DNA of 52,666 bases from assembly GCA_020056635.1 (NCBI GenBank), contig JAGVHI010000011.1, positions 1-52,666 on the forward strand, read 5' to 3'. Shown one piece after another: positions 33,952-41,804 of the stretch (position 1 is its first letter; each line of letters opens with the position of its first letter). A program made the translations under genes and the position numbers. Origin of the DNA: an archaeon (GTDB lineage Archaea > Micrarchaeota > Micrarchaeia > Anstonellales > Anstonellaceae). The notes under the pieces are model-generated. The model ran no database searches. It was not told the DNA's origin and was given only the letters and a program-made list of their open reading frames with translations.

Positions 33952-35844
33952 CTACCTCAGCCTTATTGTATCAAGGTTCATGGGAGGTCTTGATTCCACG
34001 CGGAACATGCGGGTTATGGCCTGCGAGAGCTCGGAGCACTTGGTTTCGTCCCCGTGGTTTGTGAAAACGCGCTCTGGCATCGGCCGTATGTTTTTTAGGA
34101 ACGAAAGCAGCTGCTGCCTGTCTGAATGGCCTGAGAACCCCTCAACTGTTTCGATTTGCATGTTCACCTTAAGGGAGGTGGAGCGGCCGTCTTCCCCGCT
34201 TATTGGCAGGTCCTTCATGCCACGCTGGAGCTTGCGCCCAAGCGAGAGAGCTGATTGGTAGCCAACGAACACGAGCGCGTTTTTCGGGTCGTCCGCAAGC
34301 ATCTTCAGGTACGCAAGCGAAGGGCCGCCTGAAAGCATGCCGGAGGGCGCAAGTATGACTGCAGGGTCGCCCTCGGCCACTTCCTTCCGGTTGCCTTTCA
34401 CAGGCTCGAATATCTTTGACTCGAACGGCGAGTCGTTTGAAAGGATCCTTCTTTGGATATTGTGGCGCAGGTATTCCGGGTATGCGGTGTGGATCGCGCT
34501 TGCCTCAAGAATCATCCCGTCTATGTAGACCGGGAAGTTCATGTCCGGGTTGCGGGATGCCATCTCCTCAAGCACCAGCATGATTTCCTGCGAGCGGCCG
34601 ACCGCGAATACCGGGATCAGCACTTTCCCTTTCCTTGAAATAACGTCGCGGCAGATTGAGTAGAGGCGCTTGTCAGCCTCGAACCTGTTTGGCGAAATGT
34701 CGTTGCGCCCGCCGTACGTGCTCTCCAGGAACAGCGTCTCCATCCTTGGGAACTGCGTGGTCGCTTGGTCGAATAATTGAGTGAACCCGTACTTGATATC
34801 CCCTGAGAACACCAGGTTGTGGAGCCCCTCGCCCACGTGCAGGTGCACCATGGAGCTTCCCAGGATGTGGCCGGCATTGTAGAACGTGAGCTTGATTTCG
34901 GGCGTGATGTCCATCACTTCCCCATAATCCACAGTGACCATGTGCGAGAGCTCCTTGTGTATCTCCTTAATCCCGTAAGGCGCTTTTGCGTTCTGGTTCT
35001 TGTTCATGATGTCGATGTAGTCCATCTGCAGCAGCATCGCAAGGTCACGCGTCGGGGTTGTACAGTAGACCGGTCCATCGTAACCGTATGCATAAAGGTA
35101 GGGGATGAAGCCGCAGTGGTCCATGTGCGCGTGAGTGAGTATGATTGCATCAAGCTCGTCAAGCTCAAAGCCCATCGAGGTCAGGTGCGGGTACGCTTTT
35201 GCCGGCTCGACCGTATCAGGGTTGATGCCGCAGTCTATGAGTATCTTGGTGTTCGGGGTTTCGAATAGGGTGCAGCTCCTGCCGACCTCCTGGAACCCGC
35301 CAAGCGCGGTCACCTTCACCCATTCGCTCTTTACAGGCGCAGAGCATATTTTCCGCCCTAGCGCCGTGAGGAACTTCTTGCGGGATACGGCCTCTTTTAG
35401 GATTGTGGAGCGCACGCCCTTTATTGTTGATGACTCCATGGTCGGGGTGCGAAGCACGATTGGGGCCCAGCCAGTCTGCTGTATGATTGCCTTTAGCGTC
35501 ACGCCGCCCTTCCCGATCACAAGGCCGGGCTTGAGAGCCTCGATGTTAACCTCGCAGAAATCAGGGTTGAACTTAACGTCCGAAACCGACGCCTCGGTAG
35601 CCACAAGGGACTTTATCTTCTGCATCGCCTCCTCAGGGGGCACGAGCGAAGAGGGGTCGGAGCGTATGAGCACCCGCTTTCGCAGCGCCCCTGCAATTTT
35701 CCTGATTAATTGGTCGTTTGAGTAGAACTCGTTTATGTCGCGCACATAGATTACGATGTTGAGCCCTTCCGCGTCCACCTTGGTCACCTGGCAAGACGGG
35801 GGCATCAGTTCTGCAACTTTCCGTTCGATTTCCTTAATGTCCAT
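33952..35844 (-). CDS. aCPSF1/FttA, KH-domain beta-CASP ribonuclease
   Basis: 630 residues, the usual length. Two N-terminal KH-like domains (about 1-140, GKGGVTLKAI) precede a metallo-beta-lactamase domain with HAHMDHCG and a beta-CASP domain, ending in a segment with VEGFSGHSD. In archaea this protein is the transcription termination factor FttA, which cuts RNA behind RNA polymerase. The start ATG at 35844 lies behind AAGGAGGAAGG. No archaeal operon partners are obvious. Confidence 0.95.
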   Translation of the reverse strand: MDIKEIERKVAELMPPSCQVTKVDAEGLNIVIYVRDINEFYSNDQLIRKIAGALRKRVLIRSDPSSLVPPEEAMQKIKSLVATEASVSDVKFNPDFCEVNIEALKPGLVIGKGGVTLKAIIQQTGWAPIVLRTPTMESSTIKGVRSTILKEAVSRKKFLTALGRKICSAPVKSEWVKVTALGGFQEVGRSCTLFETPNTKILIDCGINPDTVEPAKAYPHLTSMGFELDELDAIILTHAHMDHCGFIPYLYAYGYDGPVYCTTPTRDLAMLLQMDYIDIMNKNQNAKAPYGIKEIHKELSHMVTVDYGEVMDITPEIKLTFYNAGHILGSSMVHLHVGEGLHNLVFSGDIKYGFTQLFDQATTQFPRMETLFLESTYGGRNDISPNRFEADKRLYSICRDVISRKGKVLIPVFAVGRSQEIMLVLEEMASRNPDMNFPVYIDGMILEASAIHTAYPEYLRHNIQRRILSNDSPFESKIFEPVKGNRKEVAEGDPAVILAPSGMLSGGPSLAYLKMLADDPKNALVFVGYQSALSLGRKLQRGMKDLPISGEDGRSTSLKVNMQIETVEGFSGHSDRQQLLSFLKNIRPMPERVFTNHGDETKCSELSQAITRMFRVESRPPMNLDTIRLR

Positions 35845-35938
35845 TTTCCTTCCTCCTTAATTTTTCCATTGGTTTGCTAGCCTATAGCCTAAGCTGCCTT
35901 ATTTGGCAAACGTAAAATTCACTGGCAGAAAACCCAAT

Positions 35939-36580
35939 CTATTCTGCCATCTTGGCAATTTCAGAGCGCTCGTAGCGCTTGAAACCCGATTTGGTCACGG
36001 TCACCAGGTCGATGCTCTCGCCTGTTGCCGCATCGCGCTTCATCGCGGTTGCGATTGCCTTGACTGCGATTTTCAGGTTGTCCTTGATCGTACCGTCCTT
36101 CACGTACATCGCCTCAAGCAGGCCGTACGCCATTGGCGAGCCGCTCCCTGTGGAAACGAACTTCTCGTCCGTCACGCCCCCAAGCGGGTCAAGCGAGAAT
36201 ATGGACGGCTCGTCCTCCACCCCTGCAAGCAGGAGCTGGACGTAGAACGGGTAGAACTTGTACTGGAACATGATGTTCGAGAGCAGCGTGGTTGCGGATT
36301 TCACAGTTATGTTTTTACCGTGCCTTAGCTTGTAGAGCTTTGTCTCGGCCTGCATTATCCGCACGACCGACTGCGCGTCAGCGACCGAGCCTGCTACGGT
36401 CATCGCGATCTTGTCGTCGATTTGGAATATTTTTGTTACATCCTTGCTTGCGATGAAGTAGCCCATGCTCGCGCGCCTGTCCGATGCAAGTATTATGCCG
36501 TCGGTGCAGACCAGGCCAACCGTGGTCGTGCCGGTCTTGAGTTCCTTCTCCTTTGCTGCAAGAATAGAGTTCTCTTCCAA
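35939..36580 (-). CDS. psmB: Proteasome beta subunit
   Basis: 213 residues from a TTG start at 36580, with GGTGAT a few bases before; no ATG precedes the mature protein. Cleavage after G17 exposes the catalytic T18 (KTG|TTTVG). The D and K of the Ntn site lie in GIILASDRRAS and KDVTKIFQI. The subunit forms the 20S core with an alpha subunit, which is not in this window. The product is a threonine protease. Confidence 0.95.
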   Translation of the reverse strand: MEENSILAAKEKELKTGTTTVGLVCTDGIILASDRRASMGYFIASKDVTKIFQIDDKIAMTVAGSVADAQSVVRIMQAETKLYKLRHGKNITVKSATTLLSNIMFQYKFYPFYVQLLLAGVEDEPSIFSLDPLGGVTDEKFVSTGSGSPMAYGLLEAMYVKDGTIKDNLKIAVKAIATAMKRDAATGESIDLVTVTKSGFKRYERSEIAKMAE

Positions 36581-36659
36581 AGTATCACCACAAGCAATAA
36601 ATGAAATTGGAAAAAATAATTCGCCTTGGTATTCCTTCTACATGGTAGCATTTATATTG

Positions 36660-38279
36660 CTATTCCCTAACCTTGGTTTTTGGCATTTTGATATTGTAGA
36701 TTGTGAGGGGGAAATCGCCGCTCTTCTCAATTCTGCCTCCGAGCGCATCAAGCAGTATTTTCTTTATTCGAATATATTCTTCCTTCCCAACCTCGTAATT
36801 CCCTATCGCGTGCCTAAGGTTCTTCACGTTGAAGCAGAACATGCAGTCATGCAGGTTCTCGCAGTTGTGGATGAAATAGCAGTCAGAGCAGTTCGAGCTG
36901 TTGTCGCACTCAAAGCATCTGGTGAGCTTTACTGAATCATTGCAGTTGATGCAGAATGAGAGGTTCCTCGCATCTGTGCACCCGAACGCGTGTTCGCAGG
37001 TCCTTGCCATGAAACAAGAGGCGCACAGGCGCGATTCGATGAACGTGACTCCGCGGTAGGTGTCTGTGGAATAAAGGTTTATCGGGCTGTCTATGTTGTT
37101 CCGAAGGGTGCCAGTGAGCCATATCGGGGTGAAATAGGCAATCTTGGAGAGAATCGCGGGCGCATTTTCAAAGTTCAGCGAATCGGTTTCCTGCCCAAAG
37201 AGCGATAGCTTCTCGCCAGTGAAATCGGCTTCCTCCAAAGTCAGGAGCCGCTCGCGCGGGAACTTCCCTATCCATCCATAGTGGCTGCCTAGCTTGATTG
37301 GCTTTCCTGACAGGCACGATTTGCAGTCCTCGGTGGTGCCGCTTGAATTTTTCTCAAGCAATCCTAGGCATTTGTCTATTCCCAAAGGCTTGGCGCCAAG
37401 GACCAGATGGGCAGTTTTTGCGAATGCATCCTCTATGATGGGCTTGTCCTGCACTTCCGCCTGCCGGCTTGGCATCCCAGAAGCAACATCCTTTAGCAAG
37501 CGGTAATCCGGTTTCGTTGCCCCTGCGATTTCCATAATGTTTGGAAGCCGCTTGTTTTTCTTAAGCATCCCAAGCGCTTCGGCCAGCAGTTTTCCTTTAA
37601 GCTGTGCGTATTTTTCAGGCGAAAGCTGTAGATTCCCGATGCGGTTGCGCTTGGTGCGGATATTGAAGCAAAAAAGGCATTCCCTGCATCCGAACAGCCC
37701 GTGCGAAAAGTAACAGTCCTGTGAATTGTCGGACTTTGTGAGCGCAAGGCAGCGTGCCAGCTCGAAAACTGCGCCGCACCGCATTAGGAACTGCGACCTG
37801 CCAAAGTTCTGGCACCCGAAAATGTTCTCACTTGAGCTGCCGTTGTTGGAGTAGGCGACGTATTTCGCATATGCAATCCGTTCGGAGCGATAAACGTAAT
37901 AGGAGTCATAAACAGTAGTGCTGCTCTGCACGAATTTCGAGTTTCCGAGAATTATGTTCCCTGTGAAGCATGCGCGCTCGCTTATGGCTGCAATTAGCGA
38001 ATCAATATCCTTGATTTCGTTTATGCTTATTGGTGGGTATTTTTTCTCAAAGTCCACTTCATCAAGGGCTATTGCAGGAGTGCCTGGCGAGTAGTATTCA
38101 TGCGGAAACACAACCTCTTTGCCGCTTATGGCCGATTTGCAGATCAGCCTCGGCTCGTTATCTTCCCGCAGCCATTTCCCGTAATCCGAAAGCTCGCCTG
38201 CCTCTTCCCCAAAAAGAATTTTGCATAGCGATTTCCATTTCCTGTTCGTTTCATCGTATGCCTCGTTATTTTCCTTCAT
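36660..38279 (-). CDS. Cysteine-rich duplicated protein, paralogue A
   Basis: 539 residues from the ATG at 38279; a start at 38339 would overlap the regulator gene by 17 bases. It is an internal duplication. Each half has a short domain (CKILFGEEAGEL...SGKEV in half one, CKSCLSGKP in half two), an IKDIDSLIAAISER-like segment, and a cysteine-rich repeat region ending IGN followed by a KEEYxxxKxxLL helix. The C-half has dense Cys pairs (CINCNDS, CFECDN, CSDCYFIHNCEN, CMFCFN), about 30 cysteines in total. No signal peptide. Metal or iron-sulfur binding is likely; function unknown. Confidence 0.8.
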   Translation of the reverse strand: MKENNEAYDETNRKWKSLCKILFGEEAGELSDYGKWLREDNEPRLICKSAISGKEVVFPHEYYSPGTPAIALDEVDFEKKYPPISINEIKDIDSLIAAISERACFTGNIILGNSKFVQSSTTVYDSYYVYRSERIAYAKYVAYSNNGSSSENIFGCQNFGRSQFLMRCGAVFELARCLALTKSDNSQDCYFSHGLFGCRECLFCFNIRTKRNRIGNLQLSPEKYAQLKGKLLAEALGMLKKNKRLPNIMEIAGATKPDYRLLKDVASGMPSRQAEVQDKPIIEDAFAKTAHLVLGAKPLGIDKCLGLLEKNSSGTTEDCKSCLSGKPIKLGSHYGWIGKFPRERLLTLEEADFTGEKLSLFGQETDSLNFENAPAILSKIAYFTPIWLTGTLRNNIDSPINLYSTDTYRGVTFIESRLCASCFMARTCEHAFGCTDARNLSFCINCNDSVKLTRCFECDNSSNCSDCYFIHNCENLHDCMFCFNVKNLRHAIGNYEVGKEEYIRIKKILLDALGGRIEKSGDFPLTIYNIKMPKTKVRE

Positions 38280-38322
38280 CGAATCCGCCGTGTTTTTTAC
38301 AGATTTGAGATTAATAATCCAT

Positions 38323-39309
38323 CTAGCCTTGCCCTGCAATTGCCCCGTAACCAGGCATCCAGCGCTCCTCCATGAATATCACGTGCTCGCAATTGCGCAC
38401 CACGTTCGGGAACTTCCTGCGCATCTCGTCTATGATTTGGTTGAACTGCATGTAGTTCTCCACTATGAACTCGAACTCCGCCTCCCAGGGGGCAAGCGAG
38501 CGTATGTAATAGACAGAGTGCGGCTCCTGCCTCATCCATTCCATAAGCGCGATCTCCTCCTTGCGCGAGAGGGATTTGAAATAGACGATTGCCTTGAAAA
38601 ATTCATAGCCCAGCTTGTTTATGTCCACGTCGATGCGGTAGGAGAGTATTATGCCCAGTTCTTCCATACGCTTCATTCTTCTTCGCACAATCTCGACGGT
38701 TGATTTTGTCCTTTGCGCCAATTTCGTGAGAGGGATTTTCGCATCGTTTGCAAGAATGTCAATAATTGCAAAGTCCAAATTGTCGAGCTTGTTATCGACA
38801 ACGTTTCCTGCGAAAACGACGCTTCTCTGAGGTGCGTTAGACAGCAGGTACTTCTTGTTGTACTGCGTAGTGTCCACCATCACCCCGAGGAGCTTGCGTA
38901 TTATGAGCTTGCGGAACTGCGCGCAAATCGCATTTATTTCCTCATAGTATTCGGTTATGCCCCTGGAGAGGATTGCGAATATGCAGTCAAACGCCCCATC
39001 TGAGATGCCATACCAGTAGATGTTCTTCCTTGTGCGCAAAAAATCGTAAAATTTGGCGCGCTCTTCTGGGATGTTCTCAAGCTGGAGGTAGACCTTGAAC
39101 ATGTAGAAGCCGAACTTGTTGGGGTTTATCGAGGTGAGGTAGCCTGTTATTATGCCGTTTTCTTCCAGTTGCTTAATCCGGTATTTGACTGCTTCCCTTG
39201 ATTTTCTCACTTTTTTCGCAAGCTGCGCTGTTGAGATGCGGCAATTTAGGTCAAGCTCAGTGAGTATTCGCCTGTCAGTGATGTCGAGAAAAATGCGCTC
39301 TTTTTCCAT
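38323..39309 (-). CDS. Double Lrp/AsnC-type transcriptional regulator
   Basis: 328 residues comprising two Lrp-like units in one chain. Each has an N-terminal winged helix (DRRILTELDLNCRISTAQ at about 11-28, and NLDFAIIDILANDAK in unit two) followed by a ligand-binding-like region. The fused form could bind as a monomer where normal Lrp proteins dimerise. It lies between two cysteine-rich paralogues, divergent from one and co-directional with the other. An inverted repeat sits directly upstream. A ligand is not evident. Confidence 0.88.
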   Translation of the reverse strand: MEKERIFLDITDRRILTELDLNCRISTAQLAKKVRKSREAVKYRIKQLEENGIITGYLTSINPNKFGFYMFKVYLQLENIPEERAKFYDFLRTRKNIYWYGISDGAFDCIFAILSRGITEYYEEINAICAQFRKLIIRKLLGVMVDTTQYNKKYLLSNAPQRSVVFAGNVVDNKLDNLDFAIIDILANDAKIPLTKLAQRTKSTVEIVRRRMKRMEELGIILSYRIDVDINKLGYEFFKAIVYFKSLSRKEEIALMEWMRQEPHSVYYIRSLAPWEAEFEFIVENYMQFNQIIDEMRRKFPNVVRNCEHVIFMEERWMPGYGAIAGQG

Positions 39310-39324
39310 AAAGTATTACCAGTT

Positions 39325-39352
39325 TATGCTAAATTTATAATATTATAGCATA
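39325..39352. promoter_or_regulatory. 28-bp inverted repeat at divergent promoter
   Basis: TATGCTA (39325-39331) and TAGCATA (39346-39352) form a perfect 7-bp inverted repeat around an AT-rich centre. It sits 16 bases upstream of the Lrp-like regulator start (39309) and about 55 upstream of the paralogue B start. The AATATTATA motif recurs at 39380-39388 as part of the TATA region of paralogue B. A binding site for the Lrp-like regulator is likely. Confidence 0.6.
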
Positions 39353-39407
39353 TTTCGGTTAAAAATAGCTTGAAAGTTTAATATTATAGATACATTGTAA
39401 AAGGACT

Positions 39408-40961
39408 ATGGAAATCAACGATGCGTTCAAATCAACGTGCAAGGTGCTTTTTGGGGAGGAGGTAGGGGACCTGCGCGATTTCCATGAGTACCTAAGCGAG
39501 ATGGTAGTCCCAAGCTGCAGGATGGAAAAATCGTTTGTTTCCGGCAAGGACGTGATTATTTCAGGCGAGCACTACCCCAAGGGCGCGAAATTCATTTCGC
39601 AGGATGAGATGGGCGCCCTGAAATTTGCGCCCCTGAATACGAATGAGATAAAGGACATTGATTCGCTGTTTATGGCTGTTTCCGAGCGCACTGTTTACTG
39701 CGGGAACAAGCTGTTTGGAAGGAACCAGAATGTAAGCAGCGTTGACAATTGCGTGGATTGCGTCGGGGTGAGCAACTCGCACAATGTGTTCGAGGTGAAG
39801 TACGGGGCATACCTTTCCTATGTGCGCAATTCGGACTTCGTGTTCGGGCTAGGCCCTTTCCCCCAGTGCCATTTCACCATGCGCTCATGTGAAGGGATAG
39901 ATGTGAACAGGGTTTTCGAGAGCTACTACTGCGCGAACATAAGCGACGCGTACTATACTTTCAACTGCGTGGGCTGCGCGAATATCCTCTTTTCATTCAA
40001 TTTGCGCTCGAAGAGCAATTGCATCGGCAACCTGGAGCTTCCAAAAGACCGGTTCAATTCGCTTAAGAAAAAGCTCCTTTCCGAAATGGCAGATGAGCTG
40101 AAAAGAAAAAAGAGGCTGTTCTCGATTGCGGATATTGCGTATTATGGCAGGGATAGGCGCAAAATGCCCGAGGAAAAAGTAGCGTATGATGACCCGGTGC
40201 CGCAAAAAGTGGAGGAGGCATTCCGAGCAACTACCAGGATAGTGCTCGGACATGAGCACCGGGAGATTAAGGGATACGGACCATGGCTGCTTAGCAAGGC
40301 GATGAAAATAAAGAAGGTGAAAGGCGCGTTCGGGAGCCCCACGTTCAAGGTGGAGGGGCTGCCGGCGATACGGGAGATTCCTGCAGACAGGCTTGTAACA
40401 CTGCAGGAGAGTGTGGAATGCGCGAAAACGCACGTGGAGATTGCAGAGGGGGAGGAGCCGTCTTTGCAGGAGATGCTAGCCCTATCCTCTAAATGCGCCT
40501 ACTTCAGCGCGGAATTCGTTGACGGGCAGAACCAGAACTGCGTGGATACCCCTTCGGTGTTTGCAGGCTCGAATGTTTACAAGATTTGGGATACCACCAA
40601 GTCCAAGAATTCGGCATATTCCACAGGGGTAATCCAATCAGAGCACATATTCGGAGGGTATTTGAGGATATTGAACTCGGCATTCTGCATTAATTGCTTT
40701 GATGTTACGGATACGAAGAACTCGTTTGAAGTGGACAGCACCTACACCACCAAGAACGCGTACTTCTGCCACAACTGCGAAAATATGGATAATGCTATGT
40801 TCTGCTTCAATGCAAAGGGGCTAAGGTACGCGGTAGGGAATACTGAAGTTGGGAAGGAAGAATACACGAGGGTGAAAAAAATGCTTCTCGATTATTTAAA
40901 TTCAGAGCTTGAGAAGGAAAAGGGGCTGGATGTTGGGATATTTTGCGTTAAGAAAAAATGA
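39408..40961 (+). CDS. Cysteine-rich duplicated protein, paralogue B
   Basis: 517 residues from the ATG at 39408, near-leaderless behind TTTAATATTA (39378-39387). It is paralogous to the gene at 36660 and shares its architecture: KSTCKVLFGEEVGDL, IKDIDSLFMAVSER, two cysteine regions and IGN/VGN with a KEEY helix at the end of each half. The cysteines are fewer in the first half. The C-terminal region has CINCFDV, CHNCENMDN and MFCFNAKG. No membrane segment or signal peptide. A metal-binding role is inferred. Confidence 0.82.
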   Translation: MEINDAFKSTCKVLFGEEVGDLRDFHEYLSEMVVPSCRMEKSFVSGKDVIISGEHYPKGAKFISQDEMGALKFAPLNTNEIKDIDSLFMAVSERTVYCGNKLFGRNQNVSSVDNCVDCVGVSNSHNVFEVKYGAYLSYVRNSDFVFGLGPFPQCHFTMRSCEGIDVNRVFESYYCANISDAYYTFNCVGCANILFSFNLRSKSNCIGNLELPKDRFNSLKKKLLSEMADELKRKKRLFSIADIAYYGRDRRKMPEEKVAYDDPVPQKVEEAFRATTRIVLGHEHREIKGYGPWLLSKAMKIKKVKGAFGSPTFKVEGLPAIREIPADRLVTLQESVECAKTHVEIAEGEEPSLQEMLALSSKCAYFSAEFVDGQNQNCVDTPSVFAGSNVYKIWDTTKSKNSAYSTGVIQSEHIFGGYLRILNSAFCINCFDVTDTKNSFEVDSTYTTKNAYFCHNCENMDNAMFCFNAKGLRYAVGNTEVGKEEYTRVKKMLLDYLNSELEKEKGLDVGIFCVKKK

Positions 40962-40968
40962 CCGAAAC

Positions 40969-41202
40969 CTAACCCCCTGCGATTTTCTGCTGCGGTGGCG
41001 AGATTGCAAGATAGAACTGCCTTGCCTGGGGCTCGTTGCCAGTTTCGGTATATGCGATTTGCACCTTGTCCCACGAGTTTGGGGCAAGCTCCCAAGAGGT
41101 AATCTCGTTCAGCTGGCGCTTTAGCTCCGAGAACTGCTGCTGCGCCTGCTTTGTAAGGGGCTTTGCAACCGGAACCGAAGGGAGCTGCTCCATGAACACC
41201 AT
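40969..41202 (-). CDS. Small hypothetical protein, 77 residues
   Basis: The ATG at 41202 is leaderless behind the GATTATAACC box (on the minus strand, about 41225-41234) shared with the TPR gene. Gln/Pro-rich with a central amphipathic helix (QQQFSELKRQLNEI) and a C-terminal strand region. ATG at 41193 is also in frame. No recognised family. Confidence 0.55.
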   Translation of the reverse strand: MVFMEQLPSVPVAKPLTKQAQQQFSELKRQLNEITSWELAPNSWDKVQIAYTETGNEPQARQFYLAISPPQQKIAGG

Positions 41203-41223
41203 AGTGGGGGATTGGGCAAAAAA

Positions 41224-41236
41224 GGTTATAATCCTT
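41224..41236. promoter_or_regulatory. Shared bidirectional TATA element
   Basis: GGTTATAATCC reads as GGATTATAACC on the other strand. ATG starts lie about 25 bases away on both sides (41256 plus, 41202 minus), so one TATA box may drive both genes, each leaderless. Confidence 0.5.
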
Positions 41237-41255
41237 TGAGCTGCAACAGGCTTTC

Positions 41256-41804
41256 ATGGCAGACGAGCTCAAGGAGGAAATTGTCGCGCACGCTGAGGAA
41301 CTCTCTGGAGAGAAGAGGGTGGACGAGGCGAAGGAATCCGCAGACGAGCTTGTGAAAATCGACCATAAGGAGGCGATTGCCTGGTTCGTGAAAGGGCGCG
41401 TGCATTATGAGGCAGGCGAGTTCGAGGAGGCATTAAGCGCTTTTTCCGAGGCTGCAAAGATTGCCAAGGAGAACCCGGAGGTCTGGCACATGCTTGGCTA
41501 CGCGCTCATTTCGCTTCGCAGGTACAAGGAGGCCAGGGATGCGCTTGAGTATGTTTGCAAGGTGCAGCCCGAGAACACTGAGGCGCGGTGCGCGCTTGGA
41601 ATTGTCTTTGTTATCCTTGGGGATGGGAAGGCAGCGCGCGAGCACATAACCGCTGCGGTCCGCCAAAACCGCACTGTGGCTGCCGCGATGATTGAGCACT
41701 TCCACGACAAGTTTTTCGGGCCTAGCAAGGATACGAGCGCAACTACCAAGGCGCTGATTGACCGGTGCATCGAGATGATAAAGGTGCCGCCCGTCATAGT
41801 GTAG
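41256..41804 (+). CDS. TPR-repeat protein
   Basis: 182 residues with at least three tetratricopeptide repeats (AIAWFVKGRVHYEAGEFEEAL, VWHMLGYALISLRRYKEAR, ARCALGIVFVILGDGKAAR), giving a helical scaffold for protein contacts. Its C-terminal third is overlapped in antisense by the end of the 628-residue frame on the other strand. A GGTTATAATC box precedes a leaderless ATG. Confidence 0.85.
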   Translation: MADELKEEIVAHAEELSGEKRVDEAKESADELVKIDHKEAIAWFVKGRVHYEAGEFEEALSAFSEAAKIAKENPEVWHMLGYALISLRRYKEARDALEYVCKVQPENTEARCALGIVFVILGDGKAAREHITAAVRQNRTVAAAMIEHFHDKFFGPSKDTSATTKALIDRCIEMIKVPPVIV

